A DNA stretch of 64,000 nt from Carnobacterium_A sp047553015 (GTDB lineage: Bacteria; Bacillota; Bacilli; Lactobacillales; Carnobacteriaceae): positions 1,612,001 to 1,676,000 of the forward strand of contig NZ_CP180212.1 in assembly GCF_047553015.1 (NCBI RefSeq). The letters run 5' to 3'. Positions 51,315 to 60,970 of this stretch are shown here, one piece after another (the stretch's first letter is position 1; each line of letters opens with the position of its first letter). A model generated the notes under the pieces. That model ran no database searches. It had not been told where the DNA came from and saw only the letters and a program-made list of their open reading frames with translations. Made by a program: the position numbers and the translations under genes.

Positions 51315-52979
51315 ATGAAGAAAAAATTCTCATTTGATTTTTGGCAAAAACTAGGTAAAGCATTAATGGTGGTCATCGCTGTTATGCCTGCAGCTGGTTT
51401 AATGATCAGTGTCGGTAAAATGATTGTTATGTTTGGTGGAGATAGTCAATTATTGTCAGTTATCGGTAGTGTGATGGAAAGCTTGGGATGGGGTGTAATA
51501 GGAAACTTACATATTCTATTTGCTGTAGCTATTGGTGGTTCTTGGGCTAAAGAACGTGCTGGCGGAGCTTTTGCTGCTATTTTAGCGTTTATTTTAATTA
51601 ACGTAACGACTGGTTCTATTTTTGGAGTTTCTTCTGATATGTTAGTAACACAAGGAGCAACAACTAAAACATTATTTGGTTCAGAAATTTTAGTCAATGG
51701 TTACTTCACTTCTGTATTAGGATCACCCGCTCTAAATATGGGCGTATTTGTAGGAATTATTTCTGGTTTTGTCGGAGCTATTGTTTTTAATAAATATTAT
51801 AATTATCGTAAATTACCTGAAGCACTTTCATTCTTCAACGGAAAACGTTTCGTCCCATTTGTTGTTATCTTATGGTCTGTCCTTGTTTCTCTTGTATTAG
51901 CTGTTTTTTGGCCAATTATTCAAACAGGAATCAATAACTTTGGTCAATGGATTGCTACTTCCGCTGACACTGCACCTATACTGGCTCCATTTATCTACGG
52001 AACATTAGAGCGCTTGTTATTGCCATTCGGATTGCACCATATGTTAACTATTCCAATTAATTACACTGCTTTAGGTGGAACGTACACTATTCTAACGGGT
52101 GCAAATGTAGGAACTCAAGTATTTGGTCAAGATCCACTTTGGTTAGCTTGGGTTAGTGATTTAGTAAACTTAAAAGAATCTGGCGACACAACTGCTTATC
52201 AAGCTCTATTAACAGGTATTACTCCTGCTCGTTTCAAAGTTGGTCAAATGATTGGCGCAACTGGAACGCTTATGGGTGTAGCTTTTGCTATGTACCGTAG
52301 AACAGATGTAGAAAAACGCAGAAAATATAAATCTATTTTCTTTTCTGCTGCTATTGCTGTTTTCTTAACCGGCGTAACTGAACCACTTGAATTTATGTTC
52401 ATGTTCGCTGCACCTTTACTTTATGTTGTCTATGCTGTTATTCAAGGATTTTCATTTGCATTAGCTGATGTGATTCCATTACGTGTTCACTCATTCGGGA
52501 ACCTAGAATTCTTAACTCGTGTCCCAATGTCTCTTAACGCCGGTTTAGCATGGGATGTTGTTAACTTTGTCTTAAGTAGTATTGCGTTCTTTGCTATTGC
52601 TTACTTTATTTCTTATTACATGATTGGCCGTTTCAAGATTGCTACTCCAGGACGTTTAGGAAATTATATTGACGAAGAATCTATTACTGATAAAGAAACT
52701 AGTGACGTTTCAACTAACTCTGGAAAACTTGAAGCAGCATCAAAACAAGTCACAGATATTATTGCCTTGTTAGGCGGTCCATCAAATATTACGGACGTTG
52801 ACGCTTGTATGACGCGCCTTCGTGTGAGCGTAAAAGACCCTGATCTAGTTGGTGATGAAGTTGCTTGGAAAAAAGCAGGTGCTTTAGGACTTATTAAAAA
52901 AGGCCAAGGAATCCAAGCTGTCTATGGACCAAAAGCAGATGTTTTAAAATCAGATATTCAAGATGCTTTAGGAATATAA
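51315..52979 (+). CDS. malT: Maltose-specific PTS EIICB
   Basis: 554-residue membrane permease that imports maltose and phosphorylates it to maltose-6'-phosphate. The EIIC domain has VVIAVMPAAGLMISVG, AIGGSWAKERAGGAFAAI, LPFGLHHMLTIPINYTALGG and TGVTEPLEFMFMF. The EIIB domain holds the phosphocysteine in DVDACMTRLRVSV (about Cys497). No EIIA is fused, so a general EIIA is needed. GGAG lies about 11 nt before the ATG. It is divergent from malP and coupled to mapP, 4 nt downstream, the arrangement described in Enterococcus faecalis. Confidence 0.92.
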   Translation: MKKKFSFDFWQKLGKALMVVIAVMPAAGLMISVGKMIVMFGGDSQLLSVIGSVMESLGWGVIGNLHILFAVAIGGSWAKERAGGAFAAILAFILINVTTGSIFGVSSDMLVTQGATTKTLFGSEILVNGYFTSVLGSPALNMGVFVGIISGFVGAIVFNKYYNYRKLPEALSFFNGKRFVPFVVILWSVLVSLVLAVFWPIIQTGINNFGQWIATSADTAPILAPFIYGTLERLLLPFGLHHMLTIPINYTALGGTYTILTGANVGTQVFGQDPLWLAWVSDLVNLKESGDTTAYQALLTGITPARFKVGQMIGATGTLMGVAFAMYRRTDVEKRRKYKSIFFSAAIAVFLTGVTEPLEFMFMFAAPLLYVVYAVIQGFSFALADVIPLRVHSFGNLEFLTRVPMSLNAGLAWDVVNFVLSSIAFFAIAYFISYYMIGRFKIATPGRLGNYIDEESITDKETSDVSTNSGKLEAASKQVTDIIALLGGPSNITDVDACMTRLRVSVKDPDLVGDEVAWKKAGALGLIKKGQGIQAVYGPKADVLKSDIQDALGI

Positions 52980-52983
52980 GGTA

Positions 52984-53802
52984 TTGAGACTCTTGACCTT
53001 AAACACACATAGTTGGTTAGAAGAACAACCACAAATAAAATTAAGCCTTCTTGTTGAGGCTATTTTATCAAATCAATTTGATATCATAGCTTTTCAAGAA
53101 GTTAATCAATCGATGAAAGAATCTGTAATTGATTTATCAAGCACATCTACCTATTGCCCTACGAATTCTACTATCCAAATCAAAAGAGATAACTTTGCTT
53201 ACCAGGTTCAACAAAAACTAGAACAGATGGGATTAACCTATCATTGGACGTGGCAGCCTTCTCACGTTGGATACGATATTTATGATGAAGGCTTAGCCTT
53301 TTTAAGTCTTGAGCCTATTCAAGAACTTAAGACATTTTATGCTTCTAAAAGCTTAGCATATACTAATCATAAAACTCGTTCGATAGTTGGGATGCAAGTT
53401 GGAAATAGTTGGTATATTAATCTTCATTTAGGTTGGTGGCACGACGAAGAGGACACGTTTAAAGAACAATGGGCTGTGTGCTCTACTTTTTTTGAATCAT
53501 TAACAGGTCCTATTTATTTGATGGGAGATTTTAATAATCCTTCGCAATCAACAGATGAAGGATATGACTTAGTTAGCAAAGAATGGTTTGATACTTTTTT
53601 ATTGGCAACTAAACGAGATGGTGGAAATACTGTTGAAAGTAACATCGATGGTTGGTCTGCTAACACAGAAAAACTACGGTTAGATTTTATTTTTACAAAT
53701 AAAGCAATTCCTGTTAAACAATCAGAAGTTATTTTTAATGGTTTAAATTATCCTGTTATTTCAGATCACTATGGTGTCAGTATCGAACTAGTTCAAGAAT
53801 AA
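52984..53802 (+). CDS. mapP: Maltose-6'-phosphate phosphatase (endonuclease/exonuclease/phosphatase family)
   Basis: 272-residue enzyme of the EEP superfamily. Metal and phosphate residues are visible: Asn in LTLNTHSW, Glu in IIAFQEVNQ, the YINLHLGWWHD segment, MGDFNNPS and the final SDHYGVS. It starts at a TTG 4 nt after the malT stop (AAGG close by), so it is co-translated with the maltose permease. In E. faecalis the protein in this place, MapP, dephosphorylates the imported maltose-6'-phosphate so that the phosphorylase can act; I transfer that function by family and position. Confidence 0.9.
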   Translation: MRLLTLNTHSWLEEQPQIKLSLLVEAILSNQFDIIAFQEVNQSMKESVIDLSSTSTYCPTNSTIQIKRDNFAYQVQQKLEQMGLTYHWTWQPSHVGYDIYDEGLAFLSLEPIQELKTFYASKSLAYTNHKTRSIVGMQVGNSWYINLHLGWWHDEEDTFKEQWAVCSTFFESLTGPIYLMGDFNNPSQSTDEGYDLVSKEWFDTFLLATKRDGGNTVESNIDGWSANTEKLRLDFIFTNKAIPVKQSEVIFNGLNYPVISDHYGVSIELVQE

Positions 53803-53816
53803 CTATCCATTCAATA

Positions 53817-53867
53817 AAAAAATCTTCATTCACAAACCCTAATAGGAGTTGTGAATGAAGATTTTTT
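53817..53867. terminator. Bidirectional terminator between mapP and gor
   Basis: Perfect 19-bp arms (53817-53835 and 53849-53867) with T runs on both strands, suited to the convergent mapP and gor. Confidence 0.92.
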
Positions 53868-53897
53868 ATTTTATAAGCGTTGTTTTTATTAAACGAC

Positions 53898-55250
53898 TTA
53901 TTTCATTGTTACGAACTCTTCAGCACCAGTTGGGTGAATAGCTACTGTAGCATCAAAATCAGCTTTAGTCGCTCCCATTTTAATGGCAACGGCGAAGCCT
54001 TGCAGCATCTCGTCCATCCCTGCTCCCATTCCATGTAAGCCAACAATCTTTTCTTCAGGTCCACAACAAACTAATTTCATATACGTCTTTTGTCTATTTT
54101 TAGTAATAGAACTATGCATCGCTGTAAAACGCGCTTCGTACGTCTTTATTTGTGCTACACCAAACTTATCAATCGCTTGTTCTTCCGTCATACCCACTGT
54201 TCCAATTGGCGGATGACTAAAAACAACTGTTGGAACATTATCAAAATTTAAATGCGCCAACGGTTTGTGATTAAACAAACGCTCAGATAATTGTCTCCCT
54301 GCTGCAATAGCAACTGGCGTTAATTCGATGCGCCCGGTGACATCCCCAACTGCATAAATCCCTTTAGCTGTCGTATTTTGGAACTCGTCCACGCGAATGT
54401 ATCCACCATCATTCACTTTTACATCTGTTAGAGATAAATCTAAATTTTGTGTATTGGGTTCACGTCCTATTGCCCAAATAATTGTATCTGTTTCATGAGT
54501 TGTTCCGTCCTCTAAATAAAGAGTCAAACTGCCATTCTCATTTTTCTCAACTTTTTTTGGCGTCGCATGAGTGTGCAACTCAGCACCTTCACGCTCCATT
54601 GTTTCAAGAAGTCCTTCAACGATAATAGAATCAAAATTACGTAGAGGAGCATGTTGACGAACAAATAAATGTGTATCAGAACCTAAACCGTGTAGTACAC
54701 CTGCTAATTCAACAGCTATATACCCTGCACCTACAATCGCTACTCGTTCAGGTAATTCGGTTAACTCAAAAAAACCATCTGAGTCTATGCCATATTCAGC
54801 GCCTGGGATTGCTGGGAATTCTGGCTTTCCACCTGTTGCAATTAAAATATGATCTGCAGTATATCTTTTCCCGTTTACTTCAACTGTTTGATTATCTAAA
54901 AACTTGGCGTACCCATTTATTAAATCTACGTTATTGCTATCTAATCCATTCTTATAACTCCCGTGTAGTCTTTCAATAAACGTTTCTCTGTTTTTGACTA
55001 ACTTAGAAAAATTCAATTTTTTAGTAGGAATATCAATGCCATAGTCAGGAGCATATAAATTCATTTCATCCATCATTTGGGCTCCGTGCCACATAATTTT
55101 TTTAGGAACGCATCCTACATTAACGCATGTTCCACCAATAACATTTCCCTCAATCAGTAAACCTTTAGCACCATGCATTCCTGCACGATTAATAGAAGCT
55201 ATTCCGCCACTTCCGCCACCGATAGCGATATAATCATATTTTTCAACCAT
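53898..55250 (-). CDS. gor: Glutathione-disulfide reductase
   Basis: 450-residue FAD/NADPH flavoprotein. The N-terminal FAD motif IGGGSGGIASINRA is followed by the redox-active disulfide GGTCVNVGCVPKK (Cys42/Cys47), the NADPH motif VGAGYIAVELAGVLHGLG, the second FAD motif GIYAVGDVTGR and the C-terminal active-site His-Glu in AIHPTGAEEFV. AGGAG 6 nt before the ATG supports the start. Together with the glyoxalase I gene it suggests that this organism uses glutathione, made or imported. Monocistronic. Confidence 0.93.
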   Translation of the reverse strand: MVEKYDYIAIGGGSGGIASINRAGMHGAKGLLIEGNVIGGTCVNVGCVPKKIMWHGAQMMDEMNLYAPDYGIDIPTKKLNFSKLVKNRETFIERLHGSYKNGLDSNNVDLINGYAKFLDNQTVEVNGKRYTADHILIATGGKPEFPAIPGAEYGIDSDGFFELTELPERVAIVGAGYIAVELAGVLHGLGSDTHLFVRQHAPLRNFDSIIVEGLLETMEREGAELHTHATPKKVEKNENGSLTLYLEDGTTHETDTIIWAIGREPNTQNLDLSLTDVKVNDGGYIRVDEFQNTTAKGIYAVGDVTGRIELTPVAIAAGRQLSERLFNHKPLAHLNFDNVPTVVFSHPPIGTVGMTEEQAIDKFGVAQIKTYEARFTAMHSSITKNRQKTYMKLVCCGPEEKIVGLHGMGAGMDEMLQGFAVAIKMGATKADFDATVAIHPTGAEEFVTMK

Positions 55251-55406
55251 TTTATCTCCTACTTTCTTTCTAGTGCTTAGTCTAGTATAAGTAATTCTCT
55301 AATAAAAAGAAAGAAGAAAGGGTTAGACGTTTTTATTCATTCTTACAAATAAAAACAGATAAAACCTTTTTCTTCTTTTAAGATCCTATTTAATCCATTG
55401 ATACCC

Positions 55407-56744
55407 TTACTTTTGAGGGCTTGTTTGTTCTTTAGGTAAAATAACATTTAAACTTAGTGCCGCTAAACAAGCAATCACTATAGCAGATTCTCCAAATAAT
55501 GTTGCTAAAAAGCTAGGTAAGGCAACCATTGCACCTGGAACTTGAGTTAACCCTAAGCCAAATACTAGCGAAAGACCAACAATCACTTTTGACCGATCTG
55601 TTAGAGGCTCTGATGTTAAAATACTAATCCCTGTTAACGTTATTTGAGAAAAGATAATAATAGAAGCACCACCAATAACTGCTTGAGGTAAAGTAGATAA
55701 CATTGCGCCAAATTTAGGAATCAACCCAGCTGCAATCAAAAAGACTGAACCCACAGCAACAATATAGCGACTCATCATTTTAGTAAATGAAATCATCCCA
55801 ACATTTTGACTAAAAGATGTATTTGCTAGAGAATTAAACATCGCTGCTAAAGAAGAGGTAATCCCATTTGCTAAGATTGCTCCGGATAATTCTTTATCTG
55901 TTGGTTCTCTGTCTGATCCGCCCATTGTTATCGCTGTGACATCTCCGACTGTTTCCACAGCTGTTACGACAAACATAATCAACATTGGGGCAATTGCTCC
56001 CCATTTGAAGACTAATGGAAAGTAAAATGGTTGAGGCAGTGAAAACCAAGAAGCTTGATTAATAGCTCCAAACTCTACCATATTTAAAAATAGTGTCGCT
56101 ATATAGCCAATAATAATAGCAATTAAAATAGAAGACGTTTTGGCCATTCCTTTTCCAAATTGATTTAAAAGTAAAACTAAAAACATGACAAATAATGAAA
56201 CCAGCCAGTTTTTTCCAGATCCAAATGTTGGCGAGCCACTTCCACCAGCCATTGCTGTTATTCCTGTTGGCAATAATGATAAGCCGATCGTCAATACTAC
56301 CGTTCCTGTTACAACTTTTGGAAAAAAACGTCTCAAGGGTGTGATGAAAAATCCTAGTCCTGCACAAAAAAGTCCACCAACAAATGTTGCTCCTAATAAG
56401 CCGGAAATCCCGTAGCCACTTGCAATAGAAATATTTGTTGGTAAAAATCCAAAGCTACTTCCCATTACTACTGGAAGTTTTGAACCTACTCGCCAAATTG
56501 GGTAACACTGAATCAGTGTGGCTACTCCAGCCATAACCATAGCACTTTGCACTAATACAGTTAAATCTCTTCCCGAGATACCGACTACTTTTGCTACAAT
56601 GATTGGAACAGCTATGTTACTCAAAAACATAGCAAAAATATGTTGCAAACCTAGTGGGACAGCTTCTCTTAAAGGAGGGATACCATCCACGTCGTACTTA
56701 CTTCTATTAATTGGTTCATCTCTTTTCATTAAAAAATTTTTCAC
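55407..56744 (-). CDS. NCS2 nucleobase permease (uracil/xanthine type)
   Basis: 445-residue purine/pyrimidine:cation symporter of the NAT branch. Landmarks: PLGLQHIFAMFLSNIAVP, PVVMGSSFGFLP, GTVVLTIGLSLLP, TAVETVGDVTAIT and the family signature SFSQNVGMISFTKM, whose form suggests xanthine or urate rather than uracil. 12-14 helices. Start is a GTG at 56744 with AGGAG 8 nt upstream. A possible promoter (TTGAAA, 16 nt, TAAACT) overlaps the end of the preceding glycosyltransferase gene. No purine riboswitch is visible here. Confidence 0.87.
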   Translation of the reverse strand: MKNFLMKRDEPINRSKYDVDGIPPLREAVPLGLQHIFAMFLSNIAVPIIVAKVVGISGRDLTVLVQSAMVMAGVATLIQCYPIWRVGSKLPVVMGSSFGFLPTNISIASGYGISGLLGATFVGGLFCAGLGFFITPLRRFFPKVVTGTVVLTIGLSLLPTGITAMAGGSGSPTFGSGKNWLVSLFVMFLVLLLNQFGKGMAKTSSILIAIIIGYIATLFLNMVEFGAINQASWFSLPQPFYFPLVFKWGAIAPMLIMFVVTAVETVGDVTAITMGGSDREPTDKELSGAILANGITSSLAAMFNSLANTSFSQNVGMISFTKMMSRYIVAVGSVFLIAAGLIPKFGAMLSTLPQAVIGGASIIIFSQITLTGISILTSEPLTDRSKVIVGLSLVFGLGLTQVPGAMVALPSFLATLFGESAIVIACLAALSLNVILPKEQTSPQK

Positions 56745-56808
56745 TAGATCCGCTCCTATCGTATGTGTTTAGCTAGCTTTCACTAGTTTATTTAGTTATA
56801 AGTTATTT

Positions 56809-58113
56809 TCAATCGTTTTTTAGTAACTGTTTGACAGCAAAATCAGGTCCTCTTTTTTTAGACAGTTCACTCCAATAGGTTAATTCTTTAGTTGATTGTG
56901 CAGCTAATCTTGAAAGAGCGGTTACTAAATCCTCTTCTGTAAAAGTATTGGGATTTAATATCTCTGCTAATTGTTTTTTTTCACAATCGTAGGCAATATT
57001 AAATTGGTCACTTGAAAAAGGAAAAATAATCATTGGTTTACCATAGTAGAGTGCTTCAGTAAATGTATTGCAACCACCGTGGAAAATAACGTTATCCATG
57101 TAAGGCATCAAAGCTTTTTGAGGAATAAACTCTTCGATAATCACTGAAGAAGAACGGTATTGTTTCAACTTTTCAGCATTGCTTCCAGCCGAAACAAGTA
57201 ACAAAGCTGTAGGGTTCTGTTTTTTAACGCCTATTATTAACTTCTCTAGAACATCCACTCGATTAGATAAAAAAGTACCTAATGTAATTAAAATTTTAGT
57301 ATTTTTAGTGTTTATCTTTTTTGACCACTCTTTATTTAGTGTTTCTTCTTCAAAACAATTGCCCATAAAAATCTTATTGGGTTGTTGTTGTTCGTCTTCA
57401 ATCGCATCGAAATCAAAATAATTATACAAAATAGCTCTATCTGAAACTAAACTAAAGGCATTTTCTACTTTTTTACGATGGCTCTTATTTTCTTCTAACA
57501 TCGTATTAAAAATTGTTGTAAATTCTTTTTGCGTGTTTTTAGAAACCTGTCTGAGCTCTTTCAGTTTCGTATTATCAACTGATATAACACTTGGCCAATT
57601 ATTCGGAACGCCATACTGCTCGTTTTCTGATGGAATCGTTCTCGGGTGCGGCGGGCAAAATGTTACAAACGGCAAATCCAATACATATAATCCTAGCGTG
57701 ACACCATATGAAAGGATATCAACTACATATAAATCGATTGCAAGTGATTCGTTAATGGTTTTTATTTTTGAAATAAGTTCTTCTGGTTTATAAAGCATAT
57801 CTTTTTTTCGATGATTTGACTGTGTAATAAGCGTCTCGATTGCGCCTTTTCGTGTAGCTTCAAAAAATTCATCTAATCGGTCTTTTTCTGAATCAGGTTG
57901 ATCTGTTATTTCAGCTTTTCCGACATTTTTATTTTTACTAATATCAATTTCATAAAAAGTTAAATTAGCTTGTTCCACTTGTTGCTTAAACTCTATGCTA
58001 CATCCGAATGTTACGTCTTTTCCAAGCTTTTTAAAGCTCTTTGCAAGAACTAAAAGAGGAGTAAAATGAGAATAAAACGGTGGACTAATAAAAAAGATAT
58101 GGTTAGTATTCAT
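56809..58113 (-). CDS. UDP-glycosyltransferase (GT1, MGT-like)
   Basis: 434-residue GT-B glycosyltransferase. The N-terminal half begins HIFFISPPFYSHFTPLL, the acceptor-site His/Pro region of macrolide- and lipid-type GT1 enzymes; the C-terminal half has the nucleotide-sugar motif FHGGCNTFTEALYYGKPMI and PFSSDQFNIA. No signal peptide, so cytoplasmic or membrane-peripheral. It overlaps the upstream GT4-like gene by 11 nt (ATGAATACTAA), so the two are coupled and probably act in one pathway. Acceptor and product are unknown; a glycolipid or small-molecule glycoside is a guess. Confidence 0.85.
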   Translation of the reverse strand: MNTNHIFFISPPFYSHFTPLLVLAKSFKKLGKDVTFGCSIEFKQQVEQANLTFYEIDISKNKNVGKAEITDQPDSEKDRLDEFFEATRKGAIETLITQSNHRKKDMLYKPEELISKIKTINESLAIDLYVVDILSYGVTLGLYVLDLPFVTFCPPHPRTIPSENEQYGVPNNWPSVISVDNTKLKELRQVSKNTQKEFTTIFNTMLEENKSHRKKVENAFSLVSDRAILYNYFDFDAIEDEQQQPNKIFMGNCFEEETLNKEWSKKINTKNTKILITLGTFLSNRVDVLEKLIIGVKKQNPTALLLVSAGSNAEKLKQYRSSSVIIEEFIPQKALMPYMDNVIFHGGCNTFTEALYYGKPMIIFPFSSDQFNIAYDCEKKQLAEILNPNTFTEEDLVTALSRLAAQSTKELTYWSELSKKRGPDFAVKQLLKND

Positions 58114-60145
58114 TTACTTTGCTCCTTTTTAAAGACAAATAAAACGACAGAAATTCTTTGGCTATTTTTTCCATAGAGAATCGTTCTTTGACTGTTTTTT
58201 CTCCAGCTAATTGAATTTCCTCAAAAGCTACTGGATTATTTTTCAACTCTTCAATAATCGTTTTTGTTTCTTCAGAAATAGAGTGCCAATTTGTGGTATC
58301 AATTAAAAATCCATTTACGCCATTTTCTATATAGCTTTTTACGCCGCCTCTTTCAGGTCCTATTACCAAGAATTTTTGCGACAAAGCTTCTAAAATAGCT
58401 ATTCCAAATTCTTCCTTTTTACTAGAACAAAGATAAATTTGTGGGTACTGTTTTTGATGTTCCATAATTTTCTTTTCAATTAGTCGTATATTTTCATTTG
58501 ACAGCGCACCAATATGATGAAATTGATCTTTCAGTTGTGAATGCTCAGAAAAATATTCTTCAAACGAATACACCATCTTCTTTTCATCTTTACTAGGATT
58601 TTCTAAATCTCCACCTATTACCAATAAGTTGTACACCTCTGAAATACTGGAATTTCCCCAAGCTTTTACTAATTCGTCTTGCGCTTTTTGCTGTTCTAAT
58701 CTTCCAACATTTAGAATAATCGGTCTATCAAAAAAGCCTTTTTTAAATTTAATCTGTCTTAATTCATTGGGCTGATTCCCTTTTTCAGTTTTATTTTCAA
58801 AATCGCTATCTGCCTGTATGCCTTCACTTATCATCCAGATAGTCTCTTTTTTATCTTCCTTTACTAATTGTGGGAAATACAATTCTAATTCTTTTTTCAC
58901 TTTGTCATTTCCTATTCCCACTATTTGATCACTTTCAGAAATCAGTTCATCACCTATCATAATCTTATTTACTTTTTGAACATACTCATTGAAAGAGTAG
59001 GCTTTTAATGTTCCATCCTTATTGGTCATGTTTCTATGAGGATCTGGTGTTAATGTAAAAACAAATTTCTTTTCTCTTTCTTTACTTAAGAGTGCTATTG
59101 CTTTAGATGCATTATCTAAATAACGAACATGAAAAATATCTGGTTCAATCCCAACTTTTTTAAGGAACCGGTCTACGGCTCTTTTTATAAAACGTTCTTT
59201 TTTCAAAAAAGGATCTTTATCTGTTGTGTCTATATAGATAGGGACTCTTATAAAAAGATGGTTACCTGAATAATAATTCATTATCGATTGATTGGTTGAC
59301 CATTCATTCGTAATCGTTAAGGTCACAACGAGAGAAACTTTATCTGATTTAGATAGCTCATTTCCTAATGTTTTTAAAAAGATAGCAATCCCACCATTGT
59401 TTCCTTTGCCACTGTTTTCAAAATCACCATAAAACATTGATTGTAAAATCGTTAGTCCAGTTGTTTTAGCAACTTTTTCTTTATTGAGAATTGCTTTATA
59501 ATCGCTAAACAACTTTTTGTTTTTTTGAAAAGGAATCAAGGCTGCTACTGCATTATGATCTAGATTTCCTAGTGAATAAAGTTCTATCAACAAATCGATG
59601 AGTTGAATGCTAATATTTATTGGGTAATCTTCTTTTAACCAGTCATAAATGGCTGCTTCATAACCGTCTACTTTAAAATGATAAAAATAATCGATTAGTA
59701 TCGAAAAAACATCTAGTTGTTTTGAATAATTTGTTAATAAGTTCATGATTATTTCTTTATTCAATACATTTCTATTGCATTCAATACAACTGTCTATTAG
59801 CGCGAAAACCATTGATTCATTTAGCTTTTTTTGTGATAAGTAATAGCGGACTTTTCTATCGAAACCTTCTTCAGTAAGCATACGACAATTCTTGGTAAGG
59901 CTATTTACGATAAATCGATCTAAGTAATCGTCTTGGCCTAAATAAGAGAAAAGACCAAGCAAGTCGTTCTCCACTAGCTCTTTTTTTGTATCTAATGCCA
60001 AGCTATCTTTAATATCATCCAAGATTCGCTCTTCTTTTTCATCAAAACGGTGTTCCTCTTTATACTTTTCTAAAAAAAGTGAAGGAAAGGAACGGAGGGT
60101 ATCTTCATTAAAATAATCCTCTCTTAATTGAGTAAACTTATTCAT
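58103..60145 (-). CDS. Large glycosyltransferase family 4 protein with helical N-terminal domain
   Basis: 680 residues. Residues 1-215 are alpha-helical with repeated hydrophobic spacing and no known motif. From about 225 a GT-B domain begins (GKGNNGGIAIFLKTLGNEL, a sucrose-synthase-like donor loop), then FHVRYLDNASKAIALL, and the C-terminal GT4 half with LNVGRLEQQKAQDELVKAW, LCSSKKEEFGIAILEAL and GGVKSYIENGVNGFLID, which contain the conserved Glu-x7-Glu pattern. AGGTGG precedes the ATG. The general look is of the sucrose-synthase/sucrose-phosphate-synthase branch, but the donor and product are not determinable. The GT1 gene overlaps its end. Confidence 0.82.
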   Translation of the reverse strand: MNKFTQLREDYFNEDTLRSFPSLFLEKYKEEHRFDEKEERILDDIKDSLALDTKKELVENDLLGLFSYLGQDDYLDRFIVNSLTKNCRMLTEEGFDRKVRYYLSQKKLNESMVFALIDSCIECNRNVLNKEIIMNLLTNYSKQLDVFSILIDYFYHFKVDGYEAAIYDWLKEDYPINISIQLIDLLIELYSLGNLDHNAVAALIPFQKNKKLFSDYKAILNKEKVAKTTGLTILQSMFYGDFENSGKGNNGGIAIFLKTLGNELSKSDKVSLVVTLTITNEWSTNQSIMNYYSGNHLFIRVPIYIDTTDKDPFLKKERFIKRAVDRFLKKVGIEPDIFHVRYLDNASKAIALLSKEREKKFVFTLTPDPHRNMTNKDGTLKAYSFNEYVQKVNKIMIGDELISESDQIVGIGNDKVKKELELYFPQLVKEDKKETIWMISEGIQADSDFENKTEKGNQPNELRQIKFKKGFFDRPIILNVGRLEQQKAQDELVKAWGNSSISEVYNLLVIGGDLENPSKDEKKMVYSFEEYFSEHSQLKDQFHHIGALSNENIRLIEKKIMEHQKQYPQIYLCSSKKEEFGIAILEALSQKFLVIGPERGGVKSYIENGVNGFLIDTTNWHSISEETKTIIEELKNNPVAFEEIQLAGEKTVKERFSMEKIAKEFLSFYLSLKRSKVNEY

Positions 60146-60334
60146 GGTGTACCACCTTTCTACAGGAAATCGTGTTCATTTTAGTTTATTTATGCATTTT
60201 TTATACCGTTTTAAACATGTATACTGGCTCATTTCAAACTAAACTGGTAGACAATATTATAACATAGTAAGCGTTAGCGAACTATTTTAATGAACTGACT
60301 TTGTCTATTAAGTTTACTTCCAATAAAAAAAGCT

Positions 60335-60364
60335 CCAACAAACTATAAAAATAGTTTGTTGGAA
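60335..60364 (-). terminator. Terminator after the deaminase gene
   Basis: Perfect 13-bp arms TCCAACAAACTAT/ATAGTTTGTTGGA with a 4-nt loop and a T run on the minus strand. The remaining 60146-60334 stretch holds only the glycosyltransferase promoter region. Confidence 0.88.
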
Positions 60365-60378
60365 CTTCTTATTTTTAA

Positions 60379-60837
60379 TTAGCTTTTATTTTTTTCTACC
60401 CATAAATCCATCGGGTTTTCTTGTCCTTCTTCTAAAGGCATATTCTTCATAACTAACTTACGTTCTGCTCGATCTTTTTTGAAATCTTCATAAATCTCTT
60501 TAGAGATACTCATTCCGACTGCTGCTGCTTCATCGACTGAAGCACAATAGTAGCCTTTTTTAATTCCTGATATATACATAACTGATAAACACATTGGACA
60601 AGGTTCACCACTAGCGTACATCGTATAATCTGATAAATCAAGTGTCTTAAGTTCTGCTTGTGCTCTACGGATTGCTAGCATCTCTGCATGCCCACTGCTA
60701 TCGTAAGTGTGGTGCAATTCGTTTACTCCTTCAGAGATAATCTCTCCGTCTTTAACTAGTACTGCTCCAAAAGGTGTTCCTCCACTACGAACATTTTCTA
60801 ACGATAATTCAACGGCTCTATCCATGAATTTATCCAT
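60379..60837 (-). CDS. Nucleoside/guanine deaminase (cytidine deaminase fold)
   Basis: 152-residue zinc deaminase. The zinc site is His-Ala-Glu in SSGHAEMLAIRRA and Pro-Cys-x-x-Cys in GEPCPMCLSVMY. N-terminal GGTPFGAVLVKDG and the long C-terminal tail ending in NPMDLWVEKN match guanine deaminase (GuaD)-type enzymes rather than the tRNA adenosine deaminase TadA. An open frame extends 36 codons upstream to 60945, but AAAGG 9 nt before the ATG at 60837 fits the family start. If guanine is the substrate, it would work with the two purine permeases in this window. Confidence 0.85.
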   Translation of the reverse strand: MDKFMDRAVELSLENVRSGGTPFGAVLVKDGEIISEGVNELHHTYDSSGHAEMLAIRRAQAELKTLDLSDYTMYASGEPCPMCLSVMYISGIKKGYYCASVDEAAAVGMSISKEIYEDFKKDRAERKLVMKNMPLEEGQENPMDLWVEKNKS

Positions 60838-60970
60838 TGTATCAATCCTTTCTTCTCTATTTGATTTTTTGTATGAGTCAAACTCATTAACAATTAATCT
60901 TAATATAACGAGTTTTGATTGCTTAATCAAAGAATACGTTCTCAAAATATGTTCAACTCACTCTAGTTCA

